Part shown: positions 54,638 through 64,000 of the stretch, in pieces | Numbering within the stretch: the stretch's first letter is position 1 | Layout: each line of letters starts with the position of its first letter | The notes under the pieces: model-generated | Database searches by the model: none | What the model saw: the letters and a program-made list of their open reading frames with translations, nothing else | What the model was told of the DNA's origin: nothing | Program-made: the position numbers and the translations under genes | Assembly: GCF_023078275.1 (NCBI RefSeq) | Contig: NC_062980.1 | Span: forward strand, 6,498,401 to 6,562,400 | Source: Leguminivora glycinivorella | Taxonomy: Eukaryota; Arthropoda; Insecta; Lepidoptera; Tortricidae | DNA length: 64,000 nucleotides | Direction of reading: 5' to 3'

Positions 54638-55180
54638 TACACACAGACAGACACGTCAAACTTATAACACCCCTTCGTTTTTGCGTCGGGGGTTAAAAAA
54701 CAACTGGAACATAATTTTATTGTACAGAAATAAGTCAATTTGCGTTTATTACAATTTCCACTATGCACCCACCGACACTATTAAGAATCAAGAAGAAAAA
54801 TATATTTGCAATGTTACTTAAGGTGCGTTCTGAATAAGTACAGTGGAAAAGTCAAAAATACAATTTTTTGTACGATTTCAAGTGTTTTATGGTAAAATCA
54901 TGTTATAAAATTGTTTGAATTTAGTGTTTTTAGTCGGGTACAATTCGATATGAAATTATTTTTACGTTCACATCACATGATTTGTTAAGACAATTTAAGC
55001 ACAGGGAGAAAATTGTCCTGTCTGGGACATGCCTTTACAAGAATTTATATTTAAAAAAGTAACTAATGACACGTTCGGATTTCAATATTCTTTGCACTCT
55101 TGTGGATAAAATGCGATTTTGCTATCTGTTTTTAAAGAATAAAAAAGTCCTTTCCGAGCTAGTGAGGTGAAAATACTATT
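54148..55180 (+). repeat. Hairpin-rich MITE, family H variant, interrupted
   Basis: Left end aaatagttatttgttataca/agggagcaaaa; right end tccgagctagtgaggtgaaa/atactatt. The middle 54430-55070 is foreign and includes repeat P (54437-54698). Confidence 0.65.
54437..54698. repeat. Interspersed repeat P, copy 2
   Basis: aacccccgaccgcgatata to ttgcgtcgggggttaaa, with a longer ACAGACAG tract than in 7035-7258. Confidence 0.78.
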
Positions 55181-55614
55181 AATGAGCTGATACCAATGCA
55201 ACACCCGCACCAAATATTTAGCATCAGTATGTTCTAAAACAGCGAAAGGCGTAAACTACGCGAAATTAACACGTGCATTGAAATAGGTATTGTTATCACG
55301 GCGCGTAGCCAACATGCTAATTGCTTACGCTCCGTAGAAAAAGCGATTTCTAAGCCTACCGGCCTAGCCGAAATCACAGTATAATAAAGAGTACTATCGT
55401 ACAGTATGGCCACTCCCTCTCCCCGCTGAAAGTGCCGCCCACCCCCTCTCGGTTACCTCACAGTTACCGCCTGTCACAAACGCGAACAGTCGACCTGTCA
55501 TATTTCACTAATACAAGCATAGTCCTCGTTCACCTACACGAGTTTAGACTGTGTGCTAATGCTAAGAACGCGCCTCCTTCATATATTTGATCGCCAGTGT
55601 CCGAGGTGTGCCGA

Positions 55615-55690
55615 AATGATTAATCGTTGACGAAATGCAGACGCCGATCGAAACGCAGTGTTGCTCTGTCGCGCTAATACGGAAGACCGA
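55615..55690. repeat. Foldback element G, partial
   Basis: ttgctctgtcgcgctaatac and gaccgatagagatttgac resemble the middle part of element G; the ends are missing. Confidence 0.5.
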
Positions 55691-55990
55691 TAGAGATTTG
55701 ACGACCGGTCTGGCTCAGTCGGTATGTGACCCTGCCTGCTGAGCCACGGTCCTGGGTTCGAATCCCGGTAAGGGCATTTATTTGTGTGATGAGCACACAC
55801 ATTTGTTCCTGAGTCATGGATGTTTTCTAAGTATGCATATAAGTATGTATTTATCTATTTAAGTGTGTATATCGTCGCTTAGCAAGTTAGCACCCATAGT
55901 ACAAGCAAGGACGATTAAAATGGTCCTTGGTACAAGCTTTGCTTAGTTTAGGGCTAAGTTGATCTGTGTAAGGTGTCCGCAGTATATATC
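55690..55990 (+). repeat. SINE type A, most complete copy
   Basis: Full tRNA-like head: A box ggtctggctcagtcggta, gaccctgcctgctgagcc, B box gggttcgaatcccgg. It is followed by atttatttgtgtgatgagca, ttcctgagtcatggatg, a TATA-rich middle and the 3' body with ttgcttagtttagggctaag. A 40-bp partial duplication (tacaagcaaggacg...tacaagcttt) lies in the body. Confidence 0.9.
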
Positions 55991-56054
55991 TGAACACGCC
56001 TCTATTGTCAAGACGATAAGGGGCAGATATTGGCGACTGTATTAATGGCTACAG

Positions 56055-56165
56055 GGTACGTAGCCAAATGCACAAACACTTACGACAATATCGTTTGTCT
56101 CTATTATTACTCTTGCGTATTGGCGCGACAGAGCCAGACTGCATTTCGTTCGGAGTTTACCGTCA
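56055..56165. repeat. Foldback element G, partial copy
   Basis: gtacgtagccaaatgcacaa, tcttgcgtattggcgcgaca and agccagactgcatttcg follow the order seen at 48725-48880; the right arm is missing. Confidence 0.65.
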
Positions 56166-56477
56166 ACGATTGTCAAATCGCCTAGGCCGGCTGGTCAAAC
56201 ATTTCTTAGTACAAAATGTTTACCTTATAGTCACCGCACCGTACCTATACTGTGCAATGACGTATAAGATCGTTATAGTTTTCCCCTGGCGCTTAAATAG
56301 GTGTTTACTTATTTGAAATCATTTGTAATTGAGTGATTAATGTGGTAATAGTTAGTCATAACCGCAGCTAGATATTACCTATTTATGAACCTAGAATAGG
56401 AAGGTAATAATTACAATGGCTTTTCCCTGACGAATAATGAGTAGCGAGTAGGTACCAAAACTTAAACAATATTAAGC

Positions 56478-56785
56478 TGTTCATCATCATCATCCTCCTT
56501 GCGTTATCCCGATTTGCACGGCTCATCCCAACTAATCCCAAGATTTGGCGTGGGCACTAGTTTTTACAAAAGCGACTGCCATCCGACCTTCCAACCCGAA
56601 GGGTAACTAGGCCTTATTGGAATTAGTCCGGTTTCCTCACGATGTTTTCCTTCACCGACAAGCGACTGGCAAATATCAAATGACATTTCGCACATACGTT
56701 CAGAAAAACTCATTGGTACGAGCCGGGTTCGAACCTCCGGATCGAAAGTCGCACGCTCTTACCGCTAGGCCACCAGCGCTTTTTT
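56478..56785 (-). repeat. SINE type B, minus copy
   Basis: From tcatcatcatcctccttgcg to gaaagtcgcacgctcttacc and gctaggccaccagcg. The tRNA-like head is complete, including the gccgggttcgaacc B-box region. Confidence 0.9.
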
Positions 56786-57085
56786 TAAGCTGGTAATAAT
56801 GTATTATAAAAAATCCTCGCAAAACCATACCTATCGTAGATATGCTTATTAGTATTTTTTTAACAAAGTTCGATCTTGATATCTTGAACTGGTTTCTTTA
56901 AATAATCAAAGTTCAAGGGCGTAACTGTTTAAGAGCATTCATTAAATAATTTACTCAATTGTGTTGATTATCAATACTCTTGAAACGAGGTTTATTTTTA
57001 TTTACAAAAATAAGTGCATTCAAATACTGCTACGAACGGACTGCTTTCGTAATACGAGTATGTACCTATGTTCATATGTCTACAG

Positions 57086-58124
57086 GGTTTACTGACGATT
57101 CGCCAAAAAACGTTTCCCAAAGTTTCATATCCCAAACTATTATTCCCAAATTATCATTTCCCAAATAAACGTTTGGCAAAACAACTTATCGCAAATTGAC
57201 ATTTAGCAAAACTTTGTTTGGCAAGTATTTGTTTCCCAAAATATTTACTTGGTCAAATTTCATTTTACCAAATATTATTTAGTCAAAGGTGTTGTTGGGC
57301 AAAATTTCCATTTCCCAATATATTGTAATTAAATGGCGCACTAGAAATTTGTTTGTTGATTTTATACTTTGTGTCCAAGATTTGTGTGAAATAATGTGTA
57401 TATCGTACCTACTTTTTTTCCTCCTGCTGCAAATGTCCGGATACAAAAGGAACCTGATGTTTTCAAGAACATTATTTCTATAAATTTTTTATTACTTTAA
57501 AAAGTCATTTCCGGTTTGCTCACTGTCAACCTAACACGCTCCTCCTCGCTTCGCTCGTCGTCGCACCTAAACTGACTCTGTCACACACGAGTTTTCTGTT
57601 ACAATAATAATATAATTATTACATTACATTTGTGCCTTGTAATATTTATTGTCAAACTTGGTGCAATTTGCATGGTGTAATTTGTAGAAACATTTTTTGA
57701 CAAAAAAAATAGTTGACAAAATAGTTTTGTTCAGTAATTAATTTGACAAAAATAAAGTTGAGCAAACTTTTCTTGTCCAACTGAAGCACTTGGGAATAAA
57801 ACTGAAATTATCATTTGACAGATACTTCGGTAAATTAAATGGATACCGTAGAAATGCCTATATGTTTACGAAATTTGCCATGTGAAATTTTGACCAAACA
57901 TGTTTTTGGGATATAAGTTTTGCCATTAAAAACGTTTGCGAAATAAAGTTTTGTCTAAATAAAATTTGACTAAGTAAAATTTTGCCAAATGATAATTTGA
58001 CCAAACAAATTCATTGCGAAACATACCTTTGCCAAACAATACTTTGGGAAATGAAACTATTGCAATATGATTATTGGGAAATGAAATTTGACGAAACGTT
58101 TTTTGGCGAAACGGCAGGACACCT
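57086..58124. mobile_element. 1-kb TIR element made of short interspersed motifs
   Basis: gattcgccaaaaaacgtttc at the left pairs with gaaacgttttttggcgaaac at the right. An 8-bp direct repeat gtctacag flanks it (57078-57085, 58125-58132), which fits hAT-like insertion. The interior is dominated by dozens of variants of ttggcaaaa, tttgccaaa, cccaaa and tttgggaa. No coding frame. Confidence 0.75.
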
Positions 58125-58132
58125 GTCTACAG

Positions 58133-59286
58133 ATATATTATACGTACGATTACCTACTTAGGCTCCCATATATTACATTTCATCAGTAACTTTAAAAAAT
58201 ATAAGCCCTAATTTCAGAAAAACTATTAGCTTCCCATCGCTGCGAGGTAGCATGTAAATATGTAAGGTGCAGCGGGGCAAATTCGACTGGGGGACAATTG
58301 TAACTAATCCATTTTTTCCATTATTACACTATGATATTGAGTTCTACATGTATCCACTGGCCCTAAGTCTCTTTTCAAATTGTCACATTAGACATCGATT
58401 ACCATGGTACAAGTGCAGGTAAAGTTACAAGTGTACTTGTAACTTGTAACTTTGAGAATTGGATCACATCTCTACATCCGACTGTACCTGATTACGACCG
58501 CAACTGTACCCCCACTGACACACATGTCTGATTCAATGGCTGACATACGGTTATTCATGGTCAGCTGTCAAATATAACCTTTTCTATTACTGTAACAATA
58601 GGGTAATTGTGCTTGTGACTAGATAATATTGATACACAGAACAACAATAACATGGAGTCACAAAATTGTAATAAATGTACAAAACAGGCTTCTCTACAGT
58701 CAATAATCTACTTAAGTTTCCTCTCATCGGTCTTTGGCTCTTTACATTTTACTAGAAAGATTGAGGTTCAAACTGTTAAATTCAATATAAAACTTCTCTT
58801 TAGGTCCGGTAAACGGAAGGCGCTGGTTAGAATCCAGCTTTGGACACTTGGCCTAGGTAGTTTTTCTTATTTAATTATACACCGTGTTTTTAATGAATTC
58901 CGTTAACTTCGGCATATAGGAAATTGTAGGAAACAGGATGGCATTGTTAGTTTTCTTAAATTCGTATTTAAAAAAAAACATACACCTGCTATAGATGTTA
59001 CTTGCTGATTGAGAAACGGGCTTATTACAATTAACTCACACTAAGTGTCAAAACTATGACATGTCAATCCATAACTATGAAATATCGAACACACAAAGCC
59101 CGTTTCTTAACAGCAATTGATGTAACATATAACGCAGATGTATGGTTTTTTTTTTTTCAGAAAAAAGTTACGAATTAAAAAAAGCTTAATACTTAGTTAC
59201 GTATCACATAAGTATTTAACTATTCGGACGTGTGGAATAAAGTTCAGCCGTTTAAGAAGAATACTTTTGGATTGTAATTATTATTA
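58133..59286. other. Nothing recognised
   Basis: No supported gene or repeat; short frames here lack any family signature. Confidence 0.45.
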
Positions 59287-59402
59287 TTAGAGCTACTTGC
59301 ACCAACGAAAATGGAGGGTTAATCCACCATTTTATATGTAATTTGATAGATGACAGCCCACTAACCCTGAGTTAAGTCGTTGGTGCAAGTGGGTCTTAAG
59401 CT
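59287..59402. repeat. MITE J, copy 2
   Basis: gctacttgcaccaacgaaaa and gttggtgcaagtgggtct close the element, with ccaccattttatatg inside, as in 31310-31432. Confidence 0.8.
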
Positions 59403-59529
59403 ACCAAGTTAACACCAGTTTTATTATACGGCCCATGCCCACTATTGAGGGGCGCCAAATTTTCAAATAAACCTCTGCCTACGACTTCTTTACCGTGTTA
59501 AAAGTTCATTGCACCAATATTATTGTGTA

Positions 59530-59755
59530 TTTTCAGTACAGATGGTGTTTTTTTACGCACTAGTCCGAGAAGTGGTTCATTATATGTCAGGTCGAAACTT
59601 CGGAGGGTCATCTGCACTGAAAAACGTCGTACGATACACGTGCGAAAAGGAAATTCGTAACTCATGTCGATTTAAAACACTCCCTTCGGTCGTGTTTTGA
59701 TTTATCGCTAATCGTTTCGAACTTCCTTTTTTTCGCACTTGTATCAATCATAATG
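59530..59755 (+). repeat. Foldback element F, copy 2
   Basis: ttttcagtacagatggtg, acgcactagtccgagaag, gtcaggtcgaaacttcggag and cactcccttcggtcgtgtt in the same order as 33455-33685, with a few base changes. Confidence 0.88.
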
Positions 59756-59785
59756 TATTATTTTATAGTTCTAAATGTCACTTAC

Positions 59786-59930
59786 CTTATAAAAAAAACT
59801 CCCACTCAAGTTTTAATCACACACGTTCTTCACGTTCCCTAAAGGATTACTGTATGTAAACTGTATTTATTTTCCAATTTAATGCACATAAATTCACCAC
59901 TCGACTTTTTAATAAAACCAATAAACCTTT
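59786..59930 (-). promoter_or_regulatory. Candidate distal first exon donor
   Basis: Minus-strand TTTATAAG|GTAAGTGAC at 59785-59786 is a strong donor with no coding frame upstream. It could end a non-coding first exon of the UNC93-like gene or another gene. Evidence is limited to the donor. Confidence 0.18.
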
Positions 59931-60544
59931 GTTTTTCTTAAGGTCGCTTAAAAATGCTATTTAAAATTGGCACGCGTCGAACGATCTATGAGATTGGCCT
60001 AGCCCGGCGTCCGCGCAGGCTGTCGGCGTAGGATTGTGCGTACCGTACGTGATTGTGATCTACCGGGTGAATGGTAAATGTTAATAATGGCTGTTGTTTA
60101 GGCTGTATTGTTATGTTATAATTATTTCATTCAAAAATGCAGTAAAAAAGCTCACCGTGGTTATTTTAGAGTACCTAGTTTCTATTTATAACCTAAATCA
60201 ATTGTTTTAACCGTCGTGGTTAGTTAGAGGTGTATACATTTTAAGGGTACGCACTAGGGTCACGCACTTTGCCGAAGCTTCATCAAGTTTACTAACATTT
60301 CAAGCTTTCATAAGTTTAGTACATAGACTGCACAAGGGTAATTTTAATCGTCAACACGTTGAAATGCCTATCAAAACCCTTTTCAATTTAGCTTAGATTG
60401 ATTCTAGGTACAATCTGACTAAAAAGAGTAGAAATTACAATGTGGTGTGATCCCTTTCAAATCAATATGTGTGAGAAAAAGGGACGACAGTACAATGTGG
60501 CCACTTTTTAATTTCTACTATATTTGCTCAGACTACGTAACGTA

Positions 60545-60703
60545 ATTATTATACGAAAGAGACAAAAAGTAGCCTATGTCACTCTCCATCCCTTCAACAA
60601 TCTCCACTTAAAAAATCACGTCAATTCGCCGCTCCGTTTTACCGTGAAAGACGGACAAACAAACAGACACATACACTTTCTCATTTATAATATTAGTATG
60701 GAT
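60545..60703 (-). mobile_element. Helitron-like fragment, minus copy
   Basis: ccacttaaaaaatcacgtca, ttttaccgtgaaagacggac and tttataatattagtatggat are the reverse complement of the left part of 43185-43454. Confidence 0.65.
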
Positions 60704-60824
60704 ACAGCGAAGGCTGCAAAAATATCTATTTCGATCTTATTTGTAAAACTATATCACAAGACATTTGCGGTATTCGAAGAGTAACATTATTTCATTTGAC
60801 TGTACCTATTAACGATGTATACGG

Positions 60825-61188
60825 TGTAGGATATTAGCATCACCAATAACAGGAATTGTGAACGGCGACGATGTAACCCATTAAATATCTATTATCGTTA
60901 AAAGTATCGAAGGAAAATTATTTGAATGCACGGGGGATCCCCTGACAAATATTATTGATACTTAATAAAAAATGTACAAACGGCGAACATGATGGAAGTG
61001 AACACTGAACCAATTAACGCCTGCAACTTTATTAATAGCATCGTAGCACAGACTAACGTATATTGCGTTCCACTTTACTTACCTTTCTCTCTATTCATCC
61101 TACTGTCACTCAGTGCATACGTTATAATTTTGTTTTACTTGATTAATTAAATAACCAGTTATAAAAGCCATTTCTTTCATTTGTATCA
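60825..61188 (+). repeat. Putative 5' LTR of the copia element
   Basis: Begins TGTAGGATATT after tacgg, ends TTGTATCA just before ggttatgggctg, a sequence like the half initiator-methionine tRNA site used by insect copia elements. A TATA-like ttataaaagcc lies at 61159-61169. The left boundary is inferred, since the 3' LTR is not visible. Confidence 0.55.
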
Positions 61189-61321
61189 GGTTATGGGCTG
61201 TACGCTCAATAGTGCGTTATAAGATTTGGCTAATAATTAAAGTGCAATCTTCGAAAGTAAAAGTACATAACCTCAAAGCACGAGTTCGCCGGAATTGTTT
61301 TCAGCTTTTTCAGATACCAAA

Positions 61322-61789
61322 ATGACATCGCAAAACGGATTATTGTCAATTGAGAAGCTTACAGGGCGAGACAATTGGTGTACATGGAGTTTTGCGGTGA
61401 AAGCATATCTACAATTGGAAGATTTGTGGGAATGTGTACAAGGTACCGATACTGACAAAAAGAAAGACTTGAAGGCGAAATCTAAGCTAATATTACTAGT
61501 GGATCCTATGCTATATGTACACATCCAAGATGCAACTACGTCTAAAGAGGTATGGGACAATCTTTCTACCGCTTTTCAAGACTCAGGGTTAGTTCGAAAG
61601 GTTGGTTTATTGAAGGATTTAATTAATACCACCTTGGAATCAAGTAACAGTATAGAAGAGTATGTAAATAAAATTATGACATCAGCCCATAAATTAAGAA
61701 GTATTAAGTTTTCTATAGATGATGAGTGGCTTGGAACTTTGATGCTGGCGGCTTGCGGACATGTACAAACCGATGATAATGGGAATTGA
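61322..61789 (+). CDS. copia gag, N-terminal part (frameshifted at end)
   Basis: Encodes the capsid-like gag region (UBN2-type) of a copia element. ATG at 61322 gives MTSQNGLLSIEKLTGRDNW, and WSFAVKAYLQLEDLWECV, SKEVWDNLSTAFQDSGLVRK and SIEEYVNKIMTSAHKLR follow, all usual for copia gag. The frame stops at 61789 with a terminus unlike the family; the expected continuation lies in the +1 frame from about 61755. An upstream TTG could extend the frame but the ATG fits better. Confidence 0.85.
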   Translation: MTSQNGLLSIEKLTGRDNWCTWSFAVKAYLQLEDLWECVQGTDTDKKKDLKAKSKLILLVDPMLYVHIQDATTSKEVWDNLSTAFQDSGLVRKVGLLKDLINTTLESSNSIEEYVNKIMTSAHKLRSIKFSIDDEWLGTLMLAACGHVQTDDNGN

Positions 61790-64000
61790 AAGCTCAGGAG
61801 TTAAAATTAGTGCAGATTTAATAAAAACTAAATTGCTTCAAGAAATTAAATCTACATCTACACAAGATACAACCACAGCGTTTTATTCCAATTACAAGTC
61901 TAAGTCAAATCATACTGTACAAAATAAAAAATCTAAGGGTCCTCGTTGCTATAACTGTAATGGCTATGGGCATTTAGGAAAACAATGCTGGCATAAAAAG
62001 AATAATAAGACTGCAAATGATAAATCCAAATATAATAATGGTTTTGTAGCTGCTTTTTCAGCGGCACTGTTGCAGGATCACATGAATTGGTATGTAGACT
62101 CCGGTGCGGCCAGGAATATGACAATGCATCGTGAGTGGCTGGAAAATATACGACCATCACCTGTAAAATCAATAAGAATTGCAGACAATACATTTATCCA
62201 AGCTGAATGCTGCGGTGATGTAACCATACGAGTGCCCGCTGAGAATGGATTCAACAAGATACAGGTGAGAGAAGTCTTGTATGCCCCAGAGCTAGCTACC
62301 AATTTACTGTCAGTAAGCAAAATAATAAAATCTAAATGCAAGATAGAGTTCAATGAAGATGGTTGTATAATATTTAACCAAATGGGCCAAGAAATAGCAC
62401 AGGCTGATGAAATTGATGATACATTTAGGCTGAGAATTTATAATGACACAGTAAATGCAATGTCAGCTGTAACTCAAGATGATACCTACCTGTGGCACCA
62501 ACGAATGGGTCACTTGAATTTTACTGATGTAACCAAAATACCGGCATGTACTTCAGGTGTGAAATTGTCACAGAATAAAGAAAATAGCATATGTATTACT
62601 TGCATAGAAGGCAAGCAGACGAGACAACCATTCCCGCACAATGGTTCCAGAGCTACAGATTTATTGGAGCTAATACATTCGGATGTATGTGGTCCCATGC
62701 AGGCGGCATCTTTTAGTGGTTGCAGGTACATAGTTACTTTCATTGATGATTTTTCAAGAAAAGTATTTGTATATTTTATGAAGAGTAAATCAGAGGTACA
62801 TGATAAGTTTATAGAGTTTAAAAACAGAGTAGAGAATGAATTAAATAAGAAGATAAAAACTTTTAGAAGTGACAATGGCAAAGAATATATTAACAAAAAT
62901 TTTCAAAATACAATGAAAAAATATGGCATTTTGCATCAAACTAGTAACCCTTACAGTCCGGAGCAGAATGGCCTTAGCGAACGCATGAATAGAACTCTGA
63001 TAGAGCGCGCTAAATGTATGATTCTTAATGCTAATTTACAGAACTGCTACTGGGCAGAAGCAGTAGCAACTGCGGCACACATCATAAATCGTTCGCCTAC
63101 TAGAGCTCTCAATGACATTACTCCGGAAGAAGTTTGGACCGGTGAGCAGCCTGACCTCAGTCATATGAAAATCTTCGGATGCAAGGCCATGGTTCACATA
63201 CCAAAGGAAAAAAGACAAAAATTAGACGCAAAGTCACGTGAGTTGATTTTCGTGGGTTATAGTGAATGTACAAAGGGCTACAGATTTATAGACCCTAAAA
63301 GCAGACAGGCCATAATGAGCAGAGATGTTATATTCTTAGAAGCCACCGTGGAACAAAAGAAAGTCTCTTCAGCACCTGAAAAAGAAGAAAAAATATTAAA
63401 TAAAAATAAAGGTGAAAATATCAACAAAGAAATAAATGATAATGAAATTAAAGACTTACCATCTGACAAATATGTTCAGAAGAAAGTAGCATACTTACCA
63501 ATACTGGAAGATAACATAGATTTTCAGGACACTGATAATGTTGATGAATCCAACGATAACAGCGATTTAAATTCTCCAAATGGTACCTCTGGATCTGAAA
63601 CATATGAAGATTATGAAGTCTGTGATGGTGCGCTTGATGAAACATACATACCTGATGGCAGCGTAGATAACACTCCGCCGCGTCAAATAAACCTCAGACC
63701 ACGACGACGGGAAGCGCCTGCTGAACGCAATCCTACAACATATCTTTGTATAAATGGTGAGTCAGCCATGAGTTTACTAGACAGTGATCCACAAGACCTT
63801 AATGAGGCGCTTCATAGCGACAAGGCTGAGAAGTGGATAGAAGCCATGAATGAAGAACATGAATCATTATTAAAAAACAATACATGGACTTTAGTTGACT
63901 TGCCTAAAAATAAGAAAGTGATACCATGCAAGTGGGTATTCAAAACAAAGACAGATGAACAAGGAAATGTGACGCGTTACAAGGCAAGATTAGTCATAAA
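61755..64000 (+). CDS. copia gag end and pol (open to window edge)
   Basis: Continuous frame with the C-terminal gag region MIMGIESSGVKISADLIK and the CCHC knuckle CYNCNGYGHLGKQCWH (about 61947-61994). The protease motif WYVDSGAARNMT (about 62090) follows. The integrase has LWHQRMGHLN (pre-integrase HHCC zone), IHSDVCGPM, TFIDDFSRKVF, FRSDNGKEY and SPEQNGLSERMNRTL, supplying the D-D-E residues. Then comes GYSECTKGYRFIDPKSRQAI, an acidic linker, and the start of the RT domain WIEAMNEEHESLLKNNTWTL and CKWVFKTKTDEQGNVTRYKA. No stop appears through 64000. The RT catalytic motif and RNase H are beyond the edge. Confidence 0.9.

Larger units (their letters stand above)
60825..64000 (+). mobile_element. 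Ty1/copia LTR retrotransposon (5' part, continues right)
   Basis: The element is an LTR (about 60825-61188), a primer-binding-site-like ggttatgggct, a gag frame and a pol frame reading off the window edge. Order PR-INT-RT defines Ty1/copia. Inside a cell such elements make virus-like particles and integrate cDNA copies. The right LTR is outside the window. A single frameshift near 61753 separates gag from pol, so this copy is probably inactive by itself. Confidence 0.88.

Noticed and set aside
55695..55775. Possible tRNA gene with A and B boxes
   Set aside because: The tRNA-like sequence continues into the SINE type A body, and paired acceptor stems are missing.

Overview
The window reads as an intron-rich insect chromosome, most probably from a moth or butterfly (Lepidoptera). 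There is one clear host gene, and almost everything else is transposable-element DNA of kinds I associate with lepidopteran genomes: tRNA-derived SINEs, RTE- and Jockey-like LINEs, an R2-type (RLE) retrotransposon, hAT and mariner-like elements, Helitron-like fragments, many small foldback elements and a Ty1/copia element. The taxon is an inference; no species marker was identified.

Host gene. An UNC93-like multi-pass membrane protein is encoded on the minus strand from the start codon at 30940 leftward past base 1. Nine coding exons (30720-30946, 27929-28091, 27321-27444, 22786-22934, 21238-21356, 6551-6704, 1732-1872, 560-686 and one ending in or before 1-179) have consensus splice sites, and every intron phase matches its neighbour. 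Three exons (first, second, fourth) have extra tandem or decayed copies beside them. Non-coding first exons may lie further right (candidates end at 32795, 46528 and 59786).

Largest intron (6705-21237). A mariner-like element (7488-21185) was split by a 13.3-kb hAT element (7506-20803, 8-bp duplication gtccacat). The hAT holds a second hAT (15871-17334, duplication acaccgaa) that carries a SINE, an RTE LINE, a Jockey-like LINE that seems split by an R2-type retrotransposon, and inside the latter's reverse transcriptase a solo LTR (10855-11624). It also holds a small four-exon minus-strand gene (20405 to 14905) of unknown function whose splice phases agree apart from one single-base shift. I consider this the most novel item in the window.

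22.9-37 kb. The remaining UNC93 exons are mixed with SINEs, LINE 3' ends, foldback elements and a Jockey-like LINE (34087-36078) inserted in a hairpin-rich repeat.

37.7-43.0 kb. Two almost identical 2.34-kb hAT-type elements lie in opposite orientation around a 594-bp spacer. Their 8-bp target duplications match only if the spacer is flipped, which records an inversion caused by recombination between the copies.

43-60.8 kb. This is non-coding repeat territory: a Helitron-like fragment, SINEs, minisatellites (47398-48590), a GC-rich foldback (50690-50985) and a 1-kb element built from dozens of short motifs (57086-58124). 60.8-64 kb. A Ty1/copia retrotransposon starts, with LTR, primer-binding site, gag and pol, and runs off the right edge; one frameshift separates gag from pol. 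No rRNA, functional tRNA, CRISPR array or bacterial feature was seen.
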